Positions 9,795 to 19,272 are shown, numbered from the stretch's first letter. The stretch: DNA of 64,000 bases from Paenibacillus lutimineralis (GCF_003991425.1 NZ_CP034346.1:1215501-1279500), one strand, 5' to 3'. The notes: generated by a model from the letters alone, not told the origin. A program made the numbers and translations.

Positions 9795-9832
9795 CAGGTG
9801 CAGCGCGAATTTTGCGCTGCACCTGCATTTTT
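9795..9832 (+). terminator. Rho-independent terminator after the glucanase gene
   Basis: CAGGTGCAGCGC pairs exactly with GCGCTGCACCTG around an 8-nt loop, followed by CATTTTT. It also faces the end of the convergent GGDEF gene. Confidence 0.85.
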
Positions 9833-9862
9833 AGGCTCGAATATCTTGATATACACTAGTGG

Positions 9863-11449
9863 TCAAACTTCCTGTAATTCCTTGATCGTAAATACAGTAG
9901 TCTGGTTCCTACCGTTCTCTTTGGAATAGTATAGTGCCTCATCCGCCCGCATCACCAACTGCTCGGCGGATTGGCCATGGGCCGGAAACGATGAGATGCC
10001 TGAAGAGACCGTAATCGATTGGCCTGTCGGACTTATCGTTGAGGCAAGCTGCTCGCGCAGCCGGTCTGCTAGTGCTTTGGCTCTGTCCAGTCCGCCATGC
10101 CTGATCAAAATACCAAACTCCTCACCACCGTAACGGCAAGCCATATCCCCGTTGGAGAAGATCTGTTGCATCTGCTGTGCCAAATAGCGCAGTACGTCAT
10201 CACCGACGACATGTCCATATGTATCGTTCACCTGCTTGAAGTGGTCGATATCGAACAGAATTAGAGCAAAAGGGATCTTGCTCTCTATCCAGTCGGCGAT
10301 CAGGCTGTCGAATCCTCTTCGGTTGACAAGGCCAGTCAATTCGTCAATGTTCACTTTATGCCTCAAATAAGTTAGATCCTGATTCATGCTCTGCAACGCT
10401 ATTTTGACGCTTCGCGACAATAGACTGACCTCATAATAGGAGGAATGAATGTCCGGAATGTTCTCGGCAGGCATGGGATTCAGGATAGCTTGGTCTGAGA
10501 ATTGTGCCAGTGTATTCAATGGCTTGGCGATCCGGCTTGCGATCCACCAGCCAAGGACCAGAATCAACAACAGGAATGGCATTGCATGTAGGAGCATCCT
10601 ATAGACCAACTGTTGCAACGGTTCATTGATTACCTCGTAAGGAGTCTGTGAGACGATTCCCCAGGAACTGTTTGGCTCATATGCATAGCCTACTAAGAAG
10701 ACATTACCTGGAGAATTCGTGACCTCCTGGGAACCGCTTTGGCCCGAGATAACCTTCTGTACGGCTTCATTCTTAATATGCTGCCCCACCCGCTCTTGCT
10801 CCGAATGAAAGATCAAATCTCCCTTTTTATCTACCACATACACGTAAGAACCGTCCCCGAAAAAATGCTTCTTAAGCGTCGTGCTCAGCACATTTTCTTC
10901 CTCCAGATAGATCGTTCCCCCTACGAATCCTTTATAAGTCCCATCATGATCTACGATAGGTGCTGACACCAGAATAATCAGTCGACCTGTTTTCGTCGTA
11001 CGGTAAGGTTCGGAGATAAAGGGGGTCTTCGTGATTACAGCTTCTTCGCTTTGCTTGGAGTTTAACTTGTCCCCAATGGATATTCCAATGTTATGCGGGC
11101 TATAAGCCTGCACTACCCGATTAGCATCTGCAATGACGATAGAGTTGAAATATTCGCTATTAGCCTGATAGAGATCATCAATCATTTGATGATTCAGCTC
11201 ACTCTCACGCACGGACATGGAGGCAATCATTGCAATGTTCTCCTGCATCGTCTTCAATAGCTCATCTGTGTTGGAAGCCAGCTTTTTAGAATAGGACTCA
11301 TTCTTATTCAAATAATTGTCGATCAAGGAAGTACGGTTAACCTGTAAAGCAGATGTAATGCTGGTTAACATCGTAAGCAAAATGGCTGCAATGACTAGTA
11401 ATGAAATGGTGAACCGGAGAGTAATTCCTTTTTTGATAATTGGTTTCAA
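9863..11449 (-). CDS. Membrane diguanylate cyclase with Cache sensor domain
   Basis: 528 residues. One N-terminal membrane helix (about 10-35) and a second (about 290-310) bracket an extracellular dCache-like sensor. A HAMP-like segment (ASRIAKPLNTLAQFSDQ) follows, then a GGDEF domain (about 365-525). The active-site loop reads CRYGGEEFGIL, an intact GGEEF variant, and FDIDHFKQVNDTYGH carries the metal-binding Asp, so c-di-GMP synthesis is expected. No EAL domain is present. It is convergent with the alpha-1,3-glucanase gene; a functional tie (matrix versus matrix hydrolase) is speculative. The small-molecule signal is unknown. Confidence 0.9.
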   Translation of the reverse strand: MKPIIKKGITLRFTISLLVIAAILLTMLTSITSALQVNRTSLIDNYLNKNESYSKKLASNTDELLKTMQENIAMIASMSVRESELNHQMIDDLYQANSEYFNSIVIADANRVVQAYSPHNIGISIGDKLNSKQSEEAVITKTPFISEPYRTTKTGRLIILVSAPIVDHDGTYKGFVGGTIYLEEENVLSTTLKKHFFGDGSYVYVVDKKGDLIFHSEQERVGQHIKNEAVQKVISGQSGSQEVTNSPGNVFLVGYAYEPNSSWGIVSQTPYEVINEPLQQLVYRMLLHAMPFLLLILVLGWWIASRIAKPLNTLAQFSDQAILNPMPAENIPDIHSSYYEVSLLSRSVKIALQSMNQDLTYLRHKVNIDELTGLVNRRGFDSLIADWIESKIPFALILFDIDHFKQVNDTYGHVVGDDVLRYLAQQMQQIFSNGDMACRYGGEEFGILIRHGGLDRAKALADRLREQLASTISPTGQSITVSSGISSFPAHGQSAEQLVMRADEALYYSKENGRNQTTVFTIKELQEV

Positions 11450-11599
11450 TGCCTCATCCCGCCTGCTGAATTATGATGTAGAGGACAATCAAGCCCTGAG
11501 TTATAACACATTATATAACAGAGCGCATGCCAGGAATATAGCCAAGGCAAATTCATGTTATTATGGAAGCAGATTCCCGAAATGGAGGAGGGCCCTTGA

Positions 11600-11770
11600 A
11601 TGAGGAACTGGTTCGCCAAGAATAAGGAGGACAAGCTAGCTCAGAAATGCTCCCGATGCAAGCAGGCGAAGAAGCTGATATTTTATGCGAATAACTTTGG
11701 GGTGGTCAGAGGCCTGTGCAGTCAGTGTAGAAAAGAAATCGGCGACAAGGAGGAGCTGTTTCCGATATAG
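11600..11770 (+). CDS. Small zinc-ribbon-like protein
   Basis: A 56-residue open frame starting at ATG 11600 with GGAGGAG at 11584-11590. Two CxxC pairs (QKCSRCKQ and GLCSQCRKE), about 20 residues apart and set in basic sequence, form a typical treble-clef or ribbon zinc site. I do not recognise a named family. It is divergent from the GGDEF gene and followed by a GNAT gene 113 bp downstream. The good ribosome site and the Cys spacing argue that it is real; a role in nucleic-acid or protein binding is only inferred. Confidence 0.6.
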   Translation: MRNWFAKNKEDKLAQKCSRCKQAKKLIFYANNFGVVRGLCSQCRKEIGDKEELFPI

Positions 11771-11883
11771 GGAGCGTTTGTTTCCTGCGGTAAAACGGAG
11801 AAGCATCCATTTGATTCCAACAAATCCGTCGAATATAATAGATGAACGGACATGTCCATCAAATACTAACGAAGAGGTACAGA

Positions 11884-12327
11884 ATGATGATTAGAAAAAT
11901 GGAACAAAAAGACAGCGAAGCTTTCGTTGAAATGTCCAATGAGTTCTATCACTCAGATGCGGTGCTACACAGCATTCCCGAGAGCTTCATTCGGAAGACC
12001 TTCGACGAGTTAATGGCCGGCAGTCCTTATATTGACGGCTATATCTTTGAGTGCGATGGCGAGGAGGCGGGATACTCCCTGCTCTCGATTACTTATTCGA
12101 ACGAAGCTGGGGGCCTTGTTGTCTGGGTGGAGGAAATTTACATTCTTCCGAAATTCCAAGGTAGAGGCATCGGCAAGGAATATATGGACTTTATCGAAGA
12201 AGCCTATAAGGGAAAAGCAGCAAGAATCCGTCTTGAGGTTGAGGAAGCGAACGAACGCGCTATCAATATCTATAAGAACAAAGGGTATAAACAGCTCGAC
12301 TACGTTCAAATGTACAAAGGGAAATAG
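11884..12327 (+). CDS. GNAT-family N-acetyltransferase
   Basis: 147 residues from ATG 11884 (a second ATG follows directly). The GNAT fold is seen from about residue 3 to the end: the acetyl-CoA motif A reads VEEIYILPKFQGRGIGKEYMDF (RGxGxx loop QGRGIG), and motif B reads EEANERAINIYKNKGYKQLDYVQMYK. Substrates of this family range from antibiotics to amines and protein N-termini; none can be chosen here. The ribosome site (GAAGAGG) is modest. A terminator hairpin follows at 12366. Confidence 0.88.
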   Translation: MMIRKMEQKDSEAFVEMSNEFYHSDAVLHSIPESFIRKTFDELMAGSPYIDGYIFECDGEEAGYSLLSITYSNEAGGLVVWVEEIYILPKFQGRGIGKEYMDFIEEAYKGKAARIRLEVEEANERAINIYKNKGYKQLDYVQMYKGK

Positions 12328-12365
12328 TACTGCTAAGACGTTGATATTACATACGTCTCATTAGA

Positions 12366-12420
12366 ACAGGGATCATCCCCAAAAGCCTTCCATTGGCTTC
12401 GGGATGGTCCCTGTCTTGTT
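12366..12420 (+). terminator. Terminator after GNAT gene
   Basis: ACAGGGATCATCCC pairs with GGGATGGTCCCTGT (one G-T wobble) and is followed by CTTGTT. The tail is only moderately T-rich. Confidence 0.6.
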
Positions 12421-12430
12421 GTAAATTCTG

Positions 12431-12459
12431 TTGACTTACCCGCCTCAGGGAACAATAAT
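12431..12459 (+). promoter_or_regulatory. Sigma-A promoter of the mannonate dehydratase gene
   Basis: TTGACT at 12431-12436 and AATAAT at 12454-12459 are separated by 17 bp, 66 bp upstream of the start codon and just downstream of the GNAT terminator. Confidence 0.55.
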
Positions 12460-12524
12460 AGGCTTAAGCAACAATATGTATTATCATTTTTGCACACGTG
12501 AACATTATTAAGGAGGAAACAATC

Positions 12525-13595
12525 TTGAAGATGACATTCCGGTGGTATGGGCAAGGCAATGACTCGGTGACGCTGGATCAGGTACGGCAAATCCCGGGTG
12601 TAGAAGGTATCGTGTGGTCGCTGCATGATTTAGCTGCTGGCGAAGAATGGCCGATGGAGCGCATCATGGCTGAGAAAGCTTATATCGAGAAGCATGGCTT
12701 TCACATCGATGTCGTAGAGAGCGTGAATGTACATGAGGATATCAAGCTTGGACATCCGTCACGCGACAAATATATAGAAAATTATAAGCGCACGATTGAG
12801 AAGCTCGGACAGGCCGGCGTTAAAGTAATCTGTTACAATTTTATGCCGGTATTTGACTGGACGCGTACGGATATGTTCAAGGAATTGGAGGATGGTTCGA
12901 CAGCGCTTTTCTTTGAGAAAGCGATTGTAGACAACATCGACCCGTTCGAACTGGTACGCAGAATGGCGAGCTACACTTCGGAACTAACTATGCCAGGCTG
13001 GGAGCCGGAGCGCCTGCAGCATTTGGGTGAGCTGTTTGAAGCCTACAAGCAAGTGTCGGAAGAGGATCTGTGGGCAAACCTTCAGTATTTCCTGCAGGAG
13101 ATTGTCCCAGTAGCTGAAGCCAGTGGCATTAAAATGGCGATTCATCCCGATGATCCTCCTTACTCGATCTTCGGCTTGCCGCGCATTATTACGAATAAGG
13201 AGAATATCGGTCGTATGCTGAATCTCGTTGACAGTCCGTCCAATGGCTTGACGATGTGCACTGGTTCCTTGGGTTCAAGCCGTGATAATGATGTCGCTGA
13301 TATTATCCGTACCTATGCGGACCGCATTCCTTTTGCTCATATTCGCAATGTTCGAGTGTACGATAATGGCGACTTCATCGAGACCTCGCATCGGTCCAAG
13401 GACGGCTCCGTTGATATCACGGATGTTGTTAAGGCTTATCATGAGAACGGATTCACCGGTTATGCTCGTCCTGACCATGGCCGTCATCTGTGGGGAGAGA
13501 AGTGTCGTCCAGGGTACGGGCTGTATGATCGTGCACTAGGCATTATGTACTTATGGGGTGTGTGGGATTCCCTAGAAAGAGAGAAGAATCGGTAA
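12525..13595 (+). CDS. uxuA: Mannonate dehydratase
   Basis: 356 residues. The TTG at 12525 is preferred because AGGAGG at 12511-12516 is 8 nt away, and the product then begins MKMTFRWYGQGNDSV as other UxuA proteins do. UxuA dehydrates D-mannonate to 2-keto-3-deoxygluconate in the hexuronate pathway, in the cytosol, using Fe/Mn. The TIM-barrel signatures are present: VEGIVWSLHDLAAGEEW, VKVICYNFMPVFDWTRTD, AIHPDDPPYSIFGLPRI, and the C-terminal RPDHGRHLWGE. It sits directly before the solute-binding protein and GH67 alpha-glucuronidase genes, so it would consume (methyl)glucuronate released from xylan side chains. It has its own promoter and a terminator at 13610. Confidence 0.95.
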   Translation: MKMTFRWYGQGNDSVTLDQVRQIPGVEGIVWSLHDLAAGEEWPMERIMAEKAYIEKHGFHIDVVESVNVHEDIKLGHPSRDKYIENYKRTIEKLGQAGVKVICYNFMPVFDWTRTDMFKELEDGSTALFFEKAIVDNIDPFELVRRMASYTSELTMPGWEPERLQHLGELFEAYKQVSEEDLWANLQYFLQEIVPVAEASGIKMAIHPDDPPYSIFGLPRIITNKENIGRMLNLVDSPSNGLTMCTGSLGSSRDNDVADIIRTYADRIPFAHIRNVRVYDNGDFIETSHRSKDGSVDITDVVKAYHENGFTGYARPDHGRHLWGEKCRPGYGLYDRALGIMYLWGVWDSLEREKNR

Positions 13596-13609
13596 TTTGA
13601 ATCATCCGT

Positions 13610-13662
13610 CTCCCGACAGAATCTGATCGAAACCTTCAATCAGGATAGATGTCGGGAGTTTA
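13610..13662 (+). terminator. Terminator after uxuA
   Basis: CTCCCGACA pairs with TGTCGGGAG; an inner pairing ATCTGAT/ATCAGGAT extends the hairpin. TTTATTTGG follows. Confidence 0.75.
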
Positions 13663-13733
13663 TTTGGAATATATTACATTTCAAATCCTATTAATTACAG
13701 ATATTCGTATCCTTATGAGTTATTTTCGGGCTA

Positions 13734-13790
13734 TTTTAAAATAAATCGTGGATCATTCTTATATGAACCTTCATCTTGAATTGATAATAT
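13734..13790 (+). promoter_or_regulatory. Xylan-locus promoter 1: shared activator-type motif and -10 box
   Basis: TTTTAAAA at 13734 and AAATCGTG at 13743 are followed by GATC and TCTTATA. The -10 candidate TAATAT (13785-13790) begins 42 bp after the start of AAATCGTG. The same layout occurs at 17354 and 21112 upstream of other genes of this locus, so it is probably the binding site of the local AraC-type response regulator. Confidence 0.65.
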
Positions 13791-13837
13791 AAAAACGCAG
13801 CAAGAAATTATTGATTCAAAACAGGAGGGGTTTAAAG

Positions 13838-15154
13838 ATGTTCAAATGGAAGCGTTTCCTGACCGTTTTGGCAGCAACAACTCTGCTGGGATCGCTGGTT
13901 GCCTGTGGTGGCGGAGGAGAAGCAAAGAACAACACGCCATCAGACAAAGCTGGCGATTCAACAGCGGCGGCAGGGAATCAGCAAGTAAAGCTTCGCATTA
14001 TGTGGTGGGGTTCACAACCACGTCATGAAGCGACATTGGCAGCATTAGAACTATACACAAAGAATCATCCTAACGTTACATTTGAACCTGAATATTCCGG
14101 TATGGACGGTTACTTGGACAAGTTGTCTACACAGGCAGCAGCCAAGAACGCACCGGACGTCGTTCAATTGGATCCGGGCTGGGCTCCAGACTGGGCGGCA
14201 CGCAGCCAGCTTGTTGAGCTGACCTCGGAAGTTGATGTAAGCAAGATTGATCCGAAGTTGCTGACCGGTGGACAATCCGGTGGCAAACAATATGCGGTTC
14301 CACTCGGATCGGTAGCTTATGGAATGATCTATGATAAAGCCGCGATGGACAAGCTGGGCATCAGTAATCCTCAGAATGGCTGGACTTGGGACGACTTCTT
14401 CGCTTTGGCTAAGGATTCCAAGTCTAAGCTTCCAAGCGGTCAATACTTCACCAAGGACTTTGCCGGCGATTACTTTGCTTACTCTGCATTCCAGTATAGC
14501 AAAGGCAAAGGTCAGGTTATAACAGATGACGGCAAATTCAACATTGATCAGGATACTTTCCTGGAGTGGACGAGAAAGTTCGAAGAGCTGCGCAAGGAAG
14601 GGATCGTGCCTCCAGCGGACGTGAACTCTTCAGATAAAGAATTTGACCCGCAAATGGACCTGATGGCCGCAGGCAAAATCCTGCTTCGTCTGAGCTTCTC
14701 CAATAACTACGGTTCTTGGGACAGCTTGCATCCAGGGGCATACTCCTTGGTGACGATGCCTCGTTCGGAAGAAGCCGGCGGTTGGCTGAAACCATCCATG
14801 TATTTAGCTGTAACGGAAGGCACCAAGTATGAAGCTGAAGCGAAGGAATTCATCAACTGGTTCCTGAATGATCCAGAAGCAGCGAAAATTCTGGGTACGC
14901 AACGTGGATTGCCTGCGAACAAAGACAATGCTAACGCGCTTGAAGCTAGCATGAGTGATGTCGATAAAGTCGGTCTGGAATTGTTGCGTGCAACCGAGCC
15001 AGACGGACAAACCTGGTCTGCAGGTGCTGGTGGCTGGACGAACTTCATCGATAAGGACTGGCTACTTGTCCGCGATCAGCTCAGCTTCAACAAGATTACT
15101 CCAGAGCAAGCTTTTGACCAATTGAAAGATGCTTCTAAGGCATACGAAAAATAA
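13838..15154 (+). CDS. Sugar ABC transporter substrate-binding lipoprotein (aldouronate-type)
   Basis: 438 residues from ATG 13838, with AGGAGGGG at 13823-13830. A lipoprotein signal peptide ends in the lipobox LVAC (MFKWKRFLTVLAATTLLGSLVACGGGG), so the mature protein is lipid-anchored outside the membrane. The rest is a family-1 extracellular solute-binding protein (VKLRIMWWGSQPRHEATLAALELYT, QLDPGWAPDWAARSQLVEL). It precedes GH67 alpha-glucuronidase and two permease genes, which together resemble the aldouronate uptake cluster of xylanolytic Paenibacillus. The ligand is therefore inferred to be a methylglucurono-xylooligosaccharide. A stem-loop after the stop may keep its transcript more abundant than that of downstream genes. 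Confidence 0.9.
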   Translation: MFKWKRFLTVLAATTLLGSLVACGGGGEAKNNTPSDKAGDSTAAAGNQQVKLRIMWWGSQPRHEATLAALELYTKNHPNVTFEPEYSGMDGYLDKLSTQAAAKNAPDVVQLDPGWAPDWAARSQLVELTSEVDVSKIDPKLLTGGQSGGKQYAVPLGSVAYGMIYDKAAMDKLGISNPQNGWTWDDFFALAKDSKSKLPSGQYFTKDFAGDYFAYSAFQYSKGKGQVITDDGKFNIDQDTFLEWTRKFEELRKEGIVPPADVNSSDKEFDPQMDLMAAGKILLRLSFSNNYGSWDSLHPGAYSLVTMPRSEEAGGWLKPSMYLAVTEGTKYEAEAKEFINWFLNDPEAAKILGTQRGLPANKDNANALEASMSDVDKVGLELLRATEPDGQTWSAGAGGWTNFIDKDWLLVRDQLSFNKITPEQAFDQLKDASKAYEK

Positions 15155-15167
15155 TATAGAGCTGGAG

Positions 15168-15192
15168 CCCGGGACGATTCGTCCCGGGTCTT
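15168..15192 (+). terminator. Intercistronic hairpin between binding protein and GH67 genes
   Basis: CCCGGGAC and GTCCCGGG form an 8-bp G/C-rich stem with a 5-nt loop. It is followed only by TCTTAG, so it is likely a partial terminator or 3'-end stabiliser rather than a full stop, since GH67 has no evident separate promoter. Confidence 0.65.
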
Positions 15193-15212
15193 AGCATTAG
15201 GAGGACTACCCT

Positions 15213-17294
15213 ATGAGTACACCTGCATTTCCACATCCAGGGGACGGCTATCAGGCCTGGCTCGGGTATCGTAGAATACCATCTGCTGATCTACGCGAGC
15301 AGTACTTGCCATATAATCGCATCATGATAGAGGAACATGCGGAGCGTGACGTGATCATCCAAGCTGCCATCGCTGAGCTGACCCGGGGTCTTGAAAGGAT
15401 GCTCGGTCAAGCTCCTGCAGTATTAAGCAGCCGAGAACAATCTCCATGTGTTGCGCTTGGGATCTTTGGCAGCAGTGCTGTGATTGATGGAGCATTTCAG
15501 GAAGGGACTTCCTCGAGGGTTCGCGAGGAAGGTTATGTCATTCGAACAGACAACTTGACTGGCTGCATCGTGATCGGCGCGGTATCTTCCGTCGGTATTC
15601 TATATGGAGTCTTCCATCTGTTGCGTTTGCTTAGCACGGGCGCTGCTGTTGACGGTCTGGACATACTAGAGAATCCAGTTAATCCATTGCGGATGGTCAA
15701 TCAATGGGACAATATCGACGGCAGCATCGAGCGTGGCTATGCCGGTAAGTCGATCTTCTATGCAGACAACAAGATTACGAGCGATTTGGAGCGGATACGC
15801 GATTATGCGAGGCTGCTTGCATCTTCCGGAATTAATGCGATCTCTATTAATAATGTTAATGTTCATAAATATGAGACGATGCTGATTACACCGGAATATC
15901 TGCCTGATGTAGCCAGAGTGGCTGATATTTTCCGCGCTTACGGCATCAAGCTGTTCCTTAGTGTGAACTATGCCAGTCCGCTAGAAATTGGCGGACTTAC
16001 TACCGCCGATCCGCTTGAACCGGCTGTACGCGATTGGTGGCGCAATGCGGCATCTGATGTGTATGCAGCGATCCCTGATTTCGGTGGCTTCCTGGTGAAG
16101 GCTGACTCGGAGAATCGTCCGGGACCGTTTACTTACGGGCGCAATCATGCTGAGGGAGCGAATATGCTCGCCGAAGCGCTTGAACCCTATGGCGGCATCG
16201 TGATCTGGCGCTGCTTCGTCTATAACTGCAAGCAGGATTGGCGCGACCGGAAGACAGATCGGGCGCGGGCTGCTTACGATCATTTCATGCCGCTGGATGG
16301 ACAGTTCAAGGAGAATGTTATTCTGCAAGTGAAGAATGGTCCAATTGATTTCCAAGTTCGTGAGCCAGTATCTCCGCTGATTGGCGCGATGCCTGCGACG
16401 AACCAGGTGATTGAATTCCAGATCACACAGGAATACACAGGACAGCAGCGCCACGTATGCTATCTTGTTCCGCAGTGGAAAGAAGTGCTTGACTTCGACA
16501 CCCATATCAAAGGCGAGGGCTCGACAGTGAAGCGTATTGTTGACGGCAGTCTGCATGGAAATCGTTACAGCGGTTTTGCTGCTGTATCTAATATCGGCAA
16601 TGATGCTAACTGGACCGGTCATCTGCTGGCGCAGGCGAATCTGTACGGTTACGGCCGTCTGGCCTGGAATCCAGAGCTGTCCTCGGAGCAGATCGCAGAG
16701 GAATGGATTCGTATGAGCTTCGGCAGAGAGGCAGACCTAGTTGATGCAATCCTGCGGTTATTGATGGATTCCTGGGGGATTTACGAGGCTTATACCGCTC
16801 CGCTTGGCGTAGGCTTTATGGTGAGTCCGAATCATCATTACGGCCCGGACGTCGAGGGATATGAGTATTCGATGTGGGGAACCTATCATTTTGCCGATTG
16901 GCAAGGGGTCGGTGTAGACCGGACTCAAGCGACGGGCACGGGGTATACCACGCAATATACTGGGGCAAACTTCGATATCTATGAGTCGCTGGACACTTGT
17001 CCTGACAATCTGCTGCTCTTCTTCCATCACGTGCCTTATACACATGTGCTGCACTCTGGCAAGACGGTCATCCAGCATATCTATGATGCGCACTTTGAAG
17101 GGGCAGAGCGGGCTGCCGAGCTTACGGACAGATGGGCGAAGCTTGCGGATCGTATGGATGAAGGGCTATATCAGCAGGTGGCGGCTCGCCTTGCCGAGCA
17201 AGCCGAGCACGCCAAGGAGTGGCGCGACCGGATCAATACGTATTTCTATCGCAGATGCGGCATTGCTGATGAGCAAGGTAGAGAGATTTATTAA
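15213..17294 (+). CDS. aguA: GH67 alpha-glucuronidase
   Basis: 693 residues, the typical intracellular GH67 length, with no signal peptide. ATG 15213 is preceded by AGGAGGAC. The enzyme removes alpha-1,2-linked (4-O-methyl)glucuronic acid from the non-reducing end of aldouronic acids. Candidate catalytic residues are Glu300 ([10 protein letters not shown]), Asp379 (NGPIDFQ) and Glu407 (ITQEYTG). Their spacings of 79 and 28 equal those I recall for the acid/base set Glu285/Asp364/Glu392 of Geobacillus AguA. It lies between the binding-protein and permease genes, so oligosaccharides would be debranched after uptake, with the glucuronate entering the UxuA branch. No endoxylanase or xylosidase gene is present in this locus. 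Confidence 0.95.
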   Translation: MSTPAFPHPGDGYQAWLGYRRIPSADLREQYLPYNRIMIEEHAERDVIIQAAIAELTRGLERMLGQAPAVLSSREQSPCVALGIFGSSAVIDGAFQEGTSSRVREEGYVIRTDNLTGCIVIGAVSSVGILYGVFHLLRLLSTGAAVDGLDILENPVNPLRMVNQWDNIDGSIERGYAGKSIFYADNKITSDLERIRDYARLLASSGINAISINNVNVHKYETMLITPEYLPDVARVADIFRAYGIKLFLSVNYASPLEIGGLTTADPLEPAVRDWWRNAASDVYAAIPDFGGFLVKADSENRPGPFTYGRNHAEGANMLAEALEPYGGIVIWRCFVYNCKQDWRDRKTDRARAAYDHFMPLDGQFKENVILQVKNGPIDFQVREPVSPLIGAMPATNQVIEFQITQEYTGQQRHVCYLVPQWKEVLDFDTHIKGEGSTVKRIVDGSLHGNRYSGFAAVSNIGNDANWTGHLLAQANLYGYGRLAWNPELSSEQIAEEWIRMSFGREADLVDAILRLLMDSWGIYEAYTAPLGVGFMVSPNHHYGPDVEGYEYSMWGTYHFADWQGVGVDRTQATGTGYTTQYTGANFDIYESLDTCPDNLLLFFHHVPYTHVLHSGKTVIQHIYDAHFEGAERAAELTDRWAKLADRMDEGLYQQVAARLAEQAEHAKEWRDRINTYFYRRCGIADEQGREIY

Positions 17295-17315
17295 TTTGCA
17301 TAGTTTCCAAATATG

Positions 17316-17347
17316 AAGGAGAAGCGTAAATGCTTCTTCTTTTTTTC
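17316..17347 (+). terminator. Terminator after GH67 gene
   Basis: AGAAGC and GCTTCT flank a 6-nt loop and run into TCTTTTTTTCG. It separates the GH67 transcript from the permease operon, which has its own promoter. Confidence 0.75.
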
Positions 17348-17353
17348 GTTATA

Positions 17354-17410
17354 TTTTGAAAGATTTCGAGGATTCCTCTCCTTTAGTCCCCATTGGGGCG
17401 CCTATATACT
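17354..17410 (+). promoter_or_regulatory. Xylan-locus promoter 3: shared motif and -10 box before permeases
   Basis: TTTTGAAA at 17354 and ATTTCGAG at 17363 keep the same 9-bp offset as at 13734 and 21112. TATACT (17405-17410) starts 42 bp after ATTTCGAG, exactly as at the other two sites. This is the most diverged of the three copies. Confidence 0.5.
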
Positions 17411-17444
17411 TAATATATAAATTGACTACAAGAGGTGAGCACAT

Positions 17445-18404
17445 ATGAAAAGTTCTACGGCCGTCACCGCAGCTGCGGTCAAGACTCCTAAGAAACGCCG
17501 TCCTTTTCTAAGTAGATGGAACGCCCCCATCGCAGGCTATTTATTCATTTCGCCTTGGCTGATCGGATTCTTCTGTCTTACGGCATATCCGTTATTTCTA
17601 TCCTTGTATTATTCCTTTACAGACTATACCTTAATGGAACCTATCAACTGGATTGGACTTAAAAATTACGATCAAATCTTTACTGCCGATGCGAAATTCG
17701 TACAATCTGTTAAAGTCACCTTCATGTATGTGCTGGCTTCCGTTCCGCTTAAGCTGATCTTCGCCTTATTGGTTGCGATGGTGCTTAACCGGGCGATTAA
17801 GGGGATTACCTTCTACCGCACGGCGATCTATTTCCCTTCGCTGATCGGCGGCAGTATTGCGGTTTCGCTCTTGTGGCGGAATATTTTCGGCGTAGACGGT
17901 GTGTTCAACAAGATTATTGCCGTATTTGGTATTGCGGGGAAGGGCTGGATCACGAACCCGGATACGGCGCTCGGAACGCTGGTACTGCTGAGCGTGTGGC
18001 AATTTGGCTCGACGATGGTTATTTTCCTGGCGGGGTTGAAGCAGATTCCATCCGACCTGTATGAGGCGTCCGGAGTGGATGGCGCGAACAAGTTCGTACA
18101 ATTCTTCAAGATTACCTTGCCGATGCTCTCGCCTATCGTGTATTTCAACCTGATTATGGCAGTCATCAACTCATTCCAAATGTTCACCTCCGCGTTCGTC
18201 ATTACGAACGGAGGACCGATGAACTCGACATATGTCTATGCTCTCTACTTATATGAACGTGCATTTAGTCGTTATCAATTAGGCTACTCTTCTGCTCTGG
18301 CCTGGATCATGCTCATTATGATCGTCGCGGCTACACTTATTATCGCAGGTACCTCGAAATACTGGGTATTCTATGAAGAAACAGGAGGGAAGAAGAGAAA
18401 ATGA
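17445..18404 (+). CDS. Sugar ABC transporter permease (LplB/UgpA type)
   Basis: 319 residues, MalF-like inner-membrane permease with six predicted helices (first at about 30-52, APIAGYLFISPWLIGFFCL). The EAA loop that contacts the ATPase is visible as YEASGVDGANKFVQFFKITLPMLSP. The ATG at 17445 follows an AGAGGTGAG ribosome site. It overlaps the next permease gene by 4 bp (ATGA), so the two are translationally coupled. No ATPase gene is nearby, as in many Firmicute CUT1 systems that share a single MsmX-type ATPase. The substrate is inferred from context to be aldouronate oligosaccharide. Confidence 0.92.
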   Translation: MKSSTAVTAAAVKTPKKRRPFLSRWNAPIAGYLFISPWLIGFFCLTAYPLFLSLYYSFTDYTLMEPINWIGLKNYDQIFTADAKFVQSVKVTFMYVLASVPLKLIFALLVAMVLNRAIKGITFYRTAIYFPSLIGGSIAVSLLWRNIFGVDGVFNKIIAVFGIAGKGWITNPDTALGTLVLLSVWQFGSTMVIFLAGLKQIPSDLYEASGVDGANKFVQFFKITLPMLSPIVYFNLIMAVINSFQMFTSAFVITNGGPMNSTYVYALYLYERAFSRYQLGYSSALAWIMLIMIVAATLIIAGTSKYWVFYEETGGKKRK

Positions 18405-19243
18405 CAAAACAATGGAAAGCAACCTTCCGTCATATTTTCATGATCCTGTTCAGCTTATTGATGGTATATCCAGTCCTTTGGTGGATTGGGGCGGCATTGA
18501 AAGACAACACAGAGATGAGCTCGCCCAATATATTTCCATCCGTGCCTCAATGGAGCAACTTCACAAAAGGCTGGAATTCGGTGCCGGGACATTCCTTTAC
18601 TGATTTCTATCTCAATACCTTCGGGCTTGAAATTGCCGTGTTGATCGTTACGTTACTATCTTGTACGCTTGTGGCATTCGGATTCGGCAGATTGGATTTT
18701 CCACTTAAAAATTTCTGGTTCTCTCTGCTAATGCTGACGATTATGATGCCTGGACAAGTACTGATTATCCCGCAATACGCTTTGTTTCATAAATTGGGCT
18801 GGGTGAATACGTACCTTCCGTTCATCGTACCCCACCTTCTTGCAACAGGTGCTGGCGGAACTTTCTTCGTCTTCCTGCTGATCCAGTTCGTGCGAGGGAT
18901 TCCGAGAGAGCTGGATGAATCGGCCAAAATAGACGGCTGTAGCTGGTTCGGCATCTACTGGCGGATCGTTATGCCGCTGACGAAGCCAGCGATCGTAACC
19001 GTTATGATCTTCTGCTTCCTGTGGAACTGGGATGACTTCCTGGGGCACTTACTCTATATCAACTCTGTTGATAAATATACAGTAGGCCTAGCTCTGCGGA
19101 TGATTAACGATTCCCAATCCGCTCAGGAATGGGGGCAATTGTTGGCCATGTCGCTCGTCTCTATCGTACCTGCTACACTCGTGTTCATGTTCCTGCAGAA
19201 ACACTTTGTTGAAGGTATTGCTACGACTGGAATTAAAGGATAA
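18401..19243 (+). CDS. Sugar ABC transporter permease (YtcP/AraQ type)
   Basis: 280 residues, MalG-like partner permease with six predicted helices (first about 10-30). Its EAA loop reads DESAKIDGCSWFGIYWRIVMPLTKPA, and it ends with the characteristic FVEGIATTGIKG. It begins inside the stop of the preceding permease gene. With the lipoprotein at 13838 and the shared ATPase inferred elsewhere, it forms the oligosaccharide importer of this locus. A strong hairpin follows at 19273. Confidence 0.92.
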   Translation: MTKQWKATFRHIFMILFSLLMVYPVLWWIGAALKDNTEMSSPNIFPSVPQWSNFTKGWNSVPGHSFTDFYLNTFGLEIAVLIVTLLSCTLVAFGFGRLDFPLKNFWFSLLMLTIMMPGQVLIIPQYALFHKLGWVNTYLPFIVPHLLATGAGGTFFVFLLIQFVRGIPRELDESAKIDGCSWFGIYWRIVMPLTKPAIVTVMIFCFLWNWDDFLGHLLYINSVDKYTVGLALRMINDSQSAQEWGQLLAMSLVSIVPATLVFMFLQKHFVEGIATTGIKG

Positions 19244-19272
19244 AATGAAGGGCATCATCCCTATGCTTACAT

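Noticed and set aside
9863..11449. Functional pairing of the diguanylate cyclase with the alpha-1,3-glucanase
   Set aside because: The genes are convergent with a terminator between them; adjacency alone does not support a link.
15981..16622. 213-residue minus-strand open frame
   Set aside because: Antisense to GH67, whose catalytic residues are intact; no independent evidence.
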